From: Minisyncoccota bacterium
GTDB lineage: Bacteria > Patescibacteriota > Minisyncoccia > Moranbacterales > GCA-2747515
Length of the DNA stretch: 12,661 nucleotides
Assembly: GCA_938044295.1 (NCBI GenBank)
Contig: CALIRC010000096.1
Location: 1 to 12,661 of the forward strand
Direction of reading: 5' to 3'
The position numbers and the translations under genes are program-made. The notes beneath the pieces were generated by a model, which had not been told where the DNA came from, searched no databases, and saw only the letters and a program-made list of their open reading frames with translations. This document shows, in pieces, positions 7,200-11,540 of this stretch; position 1 is the stretch's first letter; every line of letters starts with the position of its first letter.

Positions 7200-7287
7200 A
7201 GGACTTACGCACTTGGGTGTAGTAGGTTGACTATGGCTCGTTACAAGCCTTGATTTTGCCTAGAACTCCACCACGTACGTAGGTCCT
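7200..7287. mobile_element. MITE-like inverted-repeat element, 88 bp
   Basis: Ends are imperfect inverted repeats of 17 bp (14 identical): AGGACTTACGCACTTGG at the left and, reversed, AGGACCTACGTACGTGG at the right. It has no ORF. A diverged copy lies at 4988-5103, so the element has been copied or exchanged within the chromosome. No clear target duplication is seen. The terminal motif differs from the IS982-like element next door, so another transposase would be needed to move it. Confidence 0.6.
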
Positions 7288-7302
7288 CATTTTAGCTATT
7301 GT

Positions 7303-7331
7303 TTGACATTATTTATAATATATGCTATAAT
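7303..7331 (+). promoter_or_regulatory. Perfect-consensus sigma70 promoter
   Basis: TTGACA (7303-7308), exactly 17 bp, then TATAAT (7326-7331). Both hexamers and the spacer match the consensus. Transcription would start near 7338, about 29 nt before the ATG of the 51-residue microprotein. Confidence 0.85.
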
Positions 7332-7366
7332 TTCTTGTTCGTCATTATTCCAAAATTCTTACTATT

Positions 7367-7522
7367 ATGCTTATTTTATTTTTACTCGTCGCACTGGTTT
7401 TTCTAGTCAGCTATAGCCTCTGGGTGATTCTTACGACACTGCGTCACCATAAAGAGCCTGATTGTGGCTGCTTGCCAGCAAAAACTACCGCCCCCTTAGT
7501 TTCTCAGCAGAAAAATGCTTAA
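7367..7522 (+). CDS. Small single-span membrane protein, 51 aa
   Basis: A short frame from ATG 7367 to TAA 7522. Residues 1-23 are almost wholly hydrophobic (Leu, Val, Phe, Ile), a membrane segment, followed by LRHHKEPDCGCLPAK and a polar tail. The His-His and Cys-Gly-Cys just after the membrane segment could bind a metal; this layout is reminiscent of small Cys-rich proteins that accompany the iron transporter FeoB, but no feo gene is present. A perfect promoter at the right distance is the main reason to call it real. There is no Shine-Dalgarno sequence. An IS982-like element sits 46 bp after the stop and may have separated the gene from something downstream. Confidence 0.6.
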   Translation: MLILFLLVALVFLVSYSLWVILTTLRHHKEPDCGCLPAKTTAPLVSQQKNA

Positions 7523-7568
7523 TTTTCTCAAAAGATCGTGTTGTATGCGCGGTTTTTTTGTATCTGAA

Positions 7569-8503
7569 CCCGCCAACCCAGAAACCTCCAAACCCCCTAA
7601 ACAACACAAAAACAGCATGGTATTGTTGAGGTAGTCTAAAAACCAAAACAAAAATATGCTGTCTCTGCACACTCATCATATCGTGGATGTGTATTTCTGG
7701 GTAGATGAACTGCTCCCACAAAAGACATATCCCAAAGGTGGAAGACCACCAATCATTACCTACAATGAACTTGTTACGCTTCTCATTTGGAATACCCTTG
7801 TCTTGCATCAGAAAACGTTGAAGGATGTTCATACATTTACAACACTCTACCTCAACAAGGAGTTTCCACGCCTACCAAAGTACAATGCCTTTTTAGAACA
7901 GTGTCATCGTGTGTTGCCACAAATGATTCTCCTCCTAGGTGAACTTTTACAAGACGAAGAGTCACTCCGCTTTGTCGATTCCACAATGCTCCCAGTGTGC
8001 AGCAACCATAGAGCTGACAACTACAAAGTCGCTAAAACACTAGCTTCCTTTGGGAAGAACCACCAAGGCTGGCATCATGGCTTCAAGCTTCATGCGACCA
8101 CAAACATCAAGGGGCAGCTGTGTTCAGTGTGGTTCTCTGGAGCTCACTTCTATGATGCACAAGCATTACCATATTTAGTAAATGAGCATGTCAAAACGCT
8201 TGTAGGCGATACACTCTACGGTGCTAGTGTCATGCGCAAAAAGATTCATGATCTCTTTGGAACAGTGATCATTTCTCCTCCATGGCCAAAACAAAAGTCG
8301 AAGGTGGCGACACCTCTTCAAACCTACCTCTTATCTGAGAGATCTCGCATTGAGTCAGTGTTTGGCATCTTGAAAGAACAACTCCACCTCGTAACATCTT
8401 TTCCTCGATCAGCAGTGGGATACTTTGTGCACTACGTAAGAATACTGCTGGGGTATCAGATTATGGCTCTACTGAGGGGTTAGGGGGTTTCTGGGTTGGC
8501 GGG
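7569..8503 (+). mobile_element. IS982-family-like insertion sequence, 935 bp
   Basis: The ends are perfect 18-bp inverted repeats (7569-7586 and 8486-8503, sequence CCCGCCAACCCAGAAACC) with further C-rich similarity inside. It contains one transposase gene whose stop lies almost in the right repeat, as is usual for compact insertion sequences. Intact frame and intact ends suggest a recent, possibly active copy. I could not identify a target-site duplication in the flanks. Confidence 0.85.
7656..8483 (+). CDS. IS982-family transposase
   Basis: A 275-residue DDE transposase that cuts and joins the element's ends. The catalytic triad is visible: Asp108 in RFVDSTMLPVC, Asp185 in LVGDTLYGA and Glu233 in SERSRIESVFGILK. 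The stretch CSNHRADNYKVAKTLASFGK then WHHGFKLH is typical of IS982 proteins. Length is close to that of the family (about 290). Residues 25-80 form the N-terminal helical region with RPP-x-ITYNELV. The ATG at 7656 lacks a Shine-Dalgarno sequence and lies in one arm of an inverted repeat (7612-7618 with 7656-7662), which would mask the start in read-through transcripts. A relative in the wider IS5 group is the alternative. Confidence 0.9.
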   Translation: MLSLHTHHIVDVYFWVDELLPQKTYPKGGRPPIITYNELVTLLIWNTLVLHQKTLKDVHTFTTLYLNKEFPRLPKYNAFLEQCHRVLPQMILLLGELLQDEESLRFVDSTMLPVCSNHRADNYKVAKTLASFGKNHQGWHHGFKLHATTNIKGQLCSVWFSGAHFYDAQALPYLVNEHVKTLVGDTLYGASVMRKKIHDLFGTVIISPPWPKQKSKVATPLQTYLLSERSRIESVFGILKEQLHLVTSFPRSAVGYFVHYVRILLGYQIMALLRG

Positions 8504-8583
8504 CCTAAATCCTTAGATAAGCCTTTTTTATGTTTCGCTGCGTGTCGTGGACGCTGTTAGGACCTCTTATCTTTCTAGTAATT

Positions 8584-8613
8584 AAAAAACCATCCTTGGT
8601 TTTCCAAGAATGG
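8584..8613 (-). terminator. Terminator of the 75-aa gene
   Basis: A 10-bp stem (8590-8599 with 8604-8613, one G-T pair) with an AAAA loop on the minus strand is followed by six T. It lies just after the TAA at 8624. The 80 bp between here and the insertion sequence hold no gene. Confidence 0.8.
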
Positions 8614-8623
8614 CTCGCACAAA

Positions 8624-8851
8624 TTACTGACTCACCCTCAAATCTTCCACAGTTTTTACATTGTCATCCGTTGTTGTGCAAATGACTCTTTGCTGATTCC
8701 CAGATCCTCTAACAATCGAAACAGATCCATCTTCGTCGTAATCGAGTCGTCCAGCATACCCCGAACTGTCCCCAATACTGAGATAGATTCGAGTGTTGTG
8801 TCCATTTTGAGCAATTAATGCCACTTTGATCGTTCTTGAAAATAATCTCAT
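8624..8851 (-). CDS. Hypothetical protein, 75 aa
   Basis: I do not recognise this protein. It begins basic (MRLFSRTIKVALIAQ) and continues with a beta-rich, Asp/Gly/Ser-rich stretch (SIGDSSGYAGRLDYDEDGSVSIVRG) and a polar tail. It has no signal peptide or clear membrane segment. A longer frame reaches to 9001, but it runs through a terminator and the tRNA relic. The ATG at 8851 is chosen because a good promoter (TGGACA-17 bp-TATTAT) would start transcription near 8876, inside that longer frame, and because a purine-rich GAGAG lies upstream. With its own promoter and terminator it is a monocistronic gene of unknown role. Confidence 0.65.
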   Translation of the reverse strand: MRLFSRTIKVALIAQNGHNTRIYLSIGDSSGYAGRLDYDEDGSVSIVRGSGNQQRVICTTTDDNVKTVEDLRVSQ

Positions 8852-8882
8852 TTCATTTCTCTCTGCCAATTTGTTTATGTGC

Positions 8883-8911
8883 ATAATAGCACACTTTTGA
8901 GGTTTTGTCCA
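8883..8911 (-). promoter_or_regulatory. Promoter of the 75-aa gene
   Basis: On the minus strand TGGACA (8911-8906), 17-bp spacer, TATTAT (8888-8883). Each hexamer matches five of six consensus bases. The predicted leader is about 25 nt. Confidence 0.65.
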
Positions 8912-8943
8912 CCAAAAAAAGCCCTTAAATAAAGGCTTTTTGG
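8912..8943 (-). terminator. Terminator downstream of the tRNA-Asn relic
   Basis: CCAAAAA...GCC pairs with GGCTTTTTGG around an AT-rich loop; the minus strand then has a run of seven T within the stem foot. It follows the relic tRNA-Asn 3' end just as the real tRNA-Asn is followed by its own terminator. Confidence 0.65.
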
Positions 8944-8944
8944 T

Positions 8945-9016
8945 GTTTGCTCCGCGGATAGGATTTACCCGACGCTGCACTTTCGGGCATAAACTTCTCA
9001 TCCTATCCGCGGCAAA
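8945..9016 (-). repeat. Hairpin built from a tRNA-Asn 3'-end relic
   Basis: The 17 bp at 8949-8965 repeat the tRNA-Asn 3' end at 9061-9077 exactly (T-arm strand, acceptor strand and discriminator). The same 13 bp occur inverted at 9000-9012, so 8952-8964 and 9000-9012 pair in a perfect 13-bp stem, extended by TTTG/CAAA across a 2-nt bulge. A 5-bp inner stem (CCCGA/TCGGG) lies in the loop. There is no D-arm or anticodon arm, so it is not a working tRNA. Confidence 0.7.
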
Positions 9017-9025
9017 GTAAGCAAC

Positions 9026-9053
9026 AAAAAACAGCCCTACAAGGGCTGTTTTT
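9026..9053 (-). terminator. Terminator of tRNA-Asn
   Basis: A perfect 12-bp stem (9027-9038 with 9042-9053) and 3-nt loop, with a T-run on the minus strand, only a few bases past the encoded CCA of tRNA-Asn. Confidence 0.85.
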
Positions 9054-9099
9054 ATTGCTGGCTCCGCGGATAGGATTCGAACCTATGACCAATTGGTTA

Positions 9100-9655
9100 C
9101 ACATTATCCAATAATTTCTTATCGGGGTGGACTATATCATCATCCACATGATTATGGATGTGAGGCGCTTCCCCTTACTTGTCGCAAGAGTACTCCCTTG
9201 CGGGATAGTCTCTGAACCTTCAATGATCTCTCGATCAAAGCTTGGCTGCTGATCACCATTATGTCAGCTGATGACATAGAAGGCTTCCAGCAATTCACCT
9301 CATTCTTCACTCTCATATCTCTATGAAAGGCTGCGTTTATTTGCATGTATTTCTCTGTGACAATTTGCGCATATCAGCGCACATTTATCGACTTCATCTT
9401 TTATCTTTTCCCAACTGCGAGTAATCCCGCCTTGTGAAATTCCGAAAGATTTTGTAGATGGATTTCTGTGGTGAAAGTCTAAAGCTTCATCACATCGATT
9501 GTATCCACAGAGAGAACATGCTCCTCCAGCATACTGAACTGCTTTCTTGCGTAACATCTTACGACGTTTTGCAACTGCAATTTTTAGATATACTGAACGA
9601 TCAGCGTAGGTTCTTTTATCTGTCATAACAAATGGTTATATACAGAAAGTATACC
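9100..9655 (-). mobile_element. Group I intron (IA-like), 556 nt, with HNH ORF
   Basis: A self-splicing ribozyme with its core elements readable on the minus strand. The guide sequence GCAGCC (9334-9329) pairs with 5' exon GGCTGT through a terminal G-U, forming P1. P2: 9329-9322 with 9317-9310, GAGA loop. P3: TGAGGTG (9302-9296) with CGCCTCA (9167-9161). P element AATTGCTGGAAGC (9295-9283) and Q element ATCAGCAGCC (9253-9244) form P4, with a TATGTCA/TGACATA P5 between. P6: TGATC/GATCA. R element GTTCAGAGACTA (9217-9206) and S element ATATAGTCC (9137-9129) form a 6-bp P7. An extra hairpin CGCAAG/CTTGCG after P7 suggests subgroup IA. P8: CATCCA/TGGATG. P9: CCGATAA-GAAA-TTATTGG. The last base is G, as required. 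Confidence 0.93.
9321..9626 (-). CDS. HNH homing endonuclease, intron-encoded
   Basis: A 101-residue HNH nuclease. The N-terminal 30 residues are basic (AVAKRRKMLRKKA) and probably contact DNA. The zinc/HNH core follows: Cys37-x2-Cys40, DFHH (50-53) with His52/His53, and Cys86-x2-Cys89-His90-x3-His94. Such enzymes cut intron-less alleles and so spread the intron; here the target would be tRNA-Asn. The ORF lies inside the intron and, unusually, in the loop of P1: it starts 29 nt after the 5' splice site, and its last codons and stop overlap the guide sequence and P2. No Shine-Dalgarno sequence precedes the ATG. The frame is intact, with every expected metal ligand, so activity is plausible. 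Confidence 0.88.
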   Translation of the reverse strand: MTDKRTYADRSVYLKIAVAKRRKMLRKKAVQYAGGACSLCGYNRCDEALDFHHRNPSTKSFGISQGGITRSWEKIKDEVDKCALICANCHREIHANKRSLS

Positions 9656-9716
9656 ACAGCCAACTGCTCTACCACTGAGCTACCGCGGAATATTGTATTA
9701 TCAATGTACAAATGTG

Positions 9717-9745
9717 ATTGTAGCGTGAAATGCTTTTGAGATCAA
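9717..9745 (-). promoter_or_regulatory. Promoter of tRNA-Asn
   Basis: On the minus strand TTGATC (9745-9740), exactly 17 bp, then TACAAT (9722-9717). Transcription would start near 9710, giving a ~20-nt leader for RNase P to remove. Confidence 0.6.
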
Positions 9746-9844
9746 GAGGCTTTGCTGTGGCCTCATTTTACGTCTTTAAGCTGCGATTTCATTACAATAC
9801 GTATTTCATATAAGGCACTTGTTTTTGCTCTTGTGCATTTTGAA

Positions 9845-9882
9845 ACAAAAAACCACTATCTTTCATGCAAGTGGTTTTTTGT
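9845..9882 (-). terminator. Strong terminator of the structured RNA
   Basis: A perfect 13-bp stem (9845-9857 with 9870-9882) with T-runs in both directions. It follows the structured RNA on the minus strand and could also act on the plus strand. Between it and the tRNA-Asn promoter (9746-9844) only a small GAGGC/GCCTC hairpin is seen. Confidence 0.8.
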
Positions 9883-10068
9883 TCGAGTTTGCACCCCCTA
9901 AAACGTATGGTCGCAGGAGTTGCATCCCGATTTATGGCTACTCCAGGCATACGTGTCCCATGAATGACATGATGGACACCTACCTAAAAAGGTAACCAGT
10001 GTTAGAATTGTTGACATAAGATTTTATCAAAACTTATATCCCCATAGGAGATTTTTACAAAAGCCCCT
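9845..10068 (-). ncRNA. Candidate structured noncoding RNA, about 224 nt
   Basis: The spacer downstream of rpoD holds no ORF, yet on the minus strand it has a promoter, a chain of hairpins and a strong terminator. The hairpins, 5' to 3', are ATCTCC/GGGGAT (10052-10038), TACCT/AGGTA (9994-9981), GTGTCC/GGACAC enclosing CATG/CATG (9979-9953), and a long two-step one: CGTATG/CATACG outside and GGAGTAGC/GCAACTCC inside (9953-9904). I find none of the signature motifs of SRP RNA, tmRNA, RNase P RNA or common riboswitches, and the shape does not suit 6S RNA. A long structured rpoD 3' untranslated region is the main alternative. Ends are inferred. Confidence 0.5.
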
Positions 10069-10074
10069 TCTTTG

Positions 10075-10103
10075 ATTATACAGCAAATCTTTTTTTCTGA
10101 AAA
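10075..10103 (-). promoter_or_regulatory. Promoter of the structured RNA
   Basis: On the minus strand TATAAT (10080-10075) lies 17 bp after TTTTCA (10103-10098), a four-of-six -35. It starts about 50 bp after the rpoD stop; no terminator separates it from rpoD. Confidence 0.55.
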
Positions 10104-10151
10104 ACTTTTTTAATAATCGCAGTAACATTGATCAATTCCATTTTTTTGTCA

Positions 10152-11531
10152 CTAGTAGTCTCTGAGTTTGTCGACAATACCGTGCTTCCTGACTTTTTCT
10201 AGCGCTTTTGCCTCTATCTGTCTGATGCGCTCTCTGGTTACGCCAAACTCTTGTCCAACTTCTTCAAGAGTGTGCGTCACTCCATCATCTAAGCCAAAGC
10301 GGATCTTGATAATTTTTTGTTCTCGTGGCGAGAGCTCATCGAGTACTTCTTCGACATGCTCAGAAAGAAGGAGTCTGGAAGCACTTTGATTTGGCATGAC
10401 CATCTCTGTATCTTCGATAAAATCTCCTAGTACACTATCATCATCACTGTCGCCTACAGATGTTTCAAGCGATACCGTTTCTTGTGAGATTTTTTGAATG
10501 TTGCGTACTTTTTCTACTGGTAATTCCATCTCTGCTGCTACCTCTTCTGCAAGTGGTTCGCGTCCAAGCTCTTGAACAAGCCTCCTGACGATTTGCATGT
10601 ATTTGTTGATCGTCTCAACCATATGTACTGGGATGCGGATCGTACGCGACTGATCAGCGAGTGCTCGTGTAATCGCCTGACGAATCCACCACGTTGCATA
10701 TGTAGAAAATTTGTAACCCTTGTGATAATCAAATTTCTCTACAGCGCGGAAGAGTCCGATGTTGCCTTCTTGGATTAAATCAAGAAGTGAAAGTGTTGTG
10801 GAGCGTCCGACGTACTTTTTTGCTATGGAAACCACGAGGCGGAGATTTGCTTCGGTGAGTTTTTGCTTTGCAGCTTTATCACCTTTTTCTATTGCTTTTG
10901 CTAGCTCTACCTCTTCTGGTCCTTTGAGTAGCGGGGTGCGACCGATTTCTTTTAGATACATTTGGACGAGATCTCCTGTGTTTCCCTCTGCATCAGATGT
11001 ACTTTCAACGAGCAATACATCTTTCCTGCGTTGGATTTCTGCTTTCTTTTTTTTATTTTTACTTTGCGCTTCTTTTGCAACATTGAGAATGCTGTCGGAC
11101 GCGACAATTTTAATGTCAAAGTCTGCTACATCTTCATAGAACTGCTCGAGTAGATCGACGTTTTTTTCTACCTGCGGCATAACATGAATGATTTCATCCT
11201 CAGTTACAAAACCTCGTTGCTTCGCTTGCAGAAGGAGTTCGTCGAGCGGACTTTCTTTTGTCTTCTTTTTCGATGTACGTTTTTTTGATTTTTGTTTTTT
11301 TACGTTTGTCGTTTTCTTTGTTTTTTTAGCGATTTTTTTCTTTGTTTTTTTTGCTACATGTTTTTTTGCAGTTCGCTTTTTTGCCGCGACTTTCTTTGTC
11401 TTTTTTGCTACATGTTTTTTTACAGTGCGCTTTTTTGCCGCGACTTTCTGTGTCTTTTTTTTGTGTGTTGTTTTTTTTGTTGAGACTGTTTTCTTTGCTT
11501 TACGTTTGGTTGATTTTTTTTTGCTAGGCAT
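10152..11531 (-). CDS. rpoD: Primary sigma factor (sigma70/RpoD) with lysine-rich tail
   Basis: The housekeeping sigma factor, which directs RNA polymerase to promoters. In order: a Lys/Thr/Ala-rich tail (1-95), a region 1.1-like segment (95-150), region 1.2 (DLVQMYLKEIGRTPLL, 187-202), regions 2.1-2.4 (229-300, with DLIQEGNIGLFRAVEKFDY and FSTYATWWIRQAI for -10 recognition and melting), region 3 (305-375) and region 4 (390-459, with the -35-binding helix TLEEVGQEFGVTRERIRQIE). The large non-conserved insertion of E. coli sigma70 is absent. The tail contains an 18-residue tandem repeat (29-46 and 47-64) and resembles histone H1-like tails. The perfect TTGACA/TATAAT promoters in this window match its intact regions 2.4 and 4.2. 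It begins 9 bp after the dnaG stop, so the two are one operon. No Shine-Dalgarno sequence precedes the ATG. Confidence 0.97.
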   Translation of the reverse strand: MPSKKKSTKRKAKKTVSTKKTTHKKKTQKVAAKKRTVKKHVAKKTKKVAAKKRTAKKHVAKKTKKKIAKKTKKTTNVKKQKSKKRTSKKKTKESPLDELLLQAKQRGFVTEDEIIHVMPQVEKNVDLLEQFYEDVADFDIKIVASDSILNVAKEAQSKNKKKKAEIQRRKDVLLVESTSDAEGNTGDLVQMYLKEIGRTPLLKGPEEVELAKAIEKGDKAAKQKLTEANLRLVVSIAKKYVGRSTTLSLLDLIQEGNIGLFRAVEKFDYHKGYKFSTYATWWIRQAITRALADQSRTIRIPVHMVETINKYMQIVRRLVQELGREPLAEEVAAEMELPVEKVRNIQKISQETVSLETSVGDSDDDSVLGDFIEDTEMVMPNQSASRLLLSEHVEEVLDELSPREQKIIKIRFGLDDGVTHTLEEVGQEFGVTRERIRQIEAKALEKVRKHGIVDKLRDY

Positions 11532-11540
11532 TTTTATAGT

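Larger units (their letters stand above)
9059..9689 (-). tRNA. tRNA-Asn (GUU), interrupted by a group I intron
   Basis: The 5' exon (9689-9656) gives acceptor TCCGCGG, D-arm GCTC-AGTGGTA-GAGC, anticodon 5' strand GTTGG and loop bases CTGT. The 3' exon (9099-9059) gives TAA, CCAAT, variable TGGTC, T-arm ATAGG-TTCGAAT-CCTAT, acceptor CCGCGGA, discriminator G and an encoded CCA. Joined, they make a complete cloverleaf with the 7-nt loop CTGTTAA and anticodon GTT for Asn. Only this junction restores a 7-nt loop, so the intron lies between anticodon bases 35 and 36. No other tRNA-Asn is seen here; if this is the only copy, splicing is essential. It is the only tRNA in the window with an encoded CCA. 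Confidence 0.95.

Noticed and set aside
7485..7832. Minus-strand frame of 115 codons across the left end of the IS982-like element.
   Set aside because: It is antisense to the transposase and to the microprotein gene and resembles no family.
8852..9001. N-terminal extension of the 75-aa protein to 9001.
   Set aside because: It would translate through a terminator and the tRNA relic, and the best promoter starts transcription inside it.
8949..9077. 17-bp direct repeat of the tRNA 3' end as phage or island attachment sites.
   Set aside because: Only 112 bp separate the copies and no integrase is in the window; a tRNA duplication relic explains it more simply.
9152..9346. A 64-residue minus-strand frame between the tRNA-Asn exons.
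   Set aside because: It is a chance reading of the ribozyme core (P3-P8); every part is explained by group I pairings and it has no protein-like features.
10011..10039. Plus-strand TTGACA with TTATAT 17 bp later.
   Set aside because: The -10 is poor, it lies within the structured RNA and nothing on the plus strand follows except antisense to rpoD.
9845..10068. 6S, SRP or tmRNA as the identity of the structured RNA.
   Set aside because: No long end-to-end helix with central bubble, no GGAAGCAGCC-like SRP loop and no tRNA-like ends with tag frame were found.
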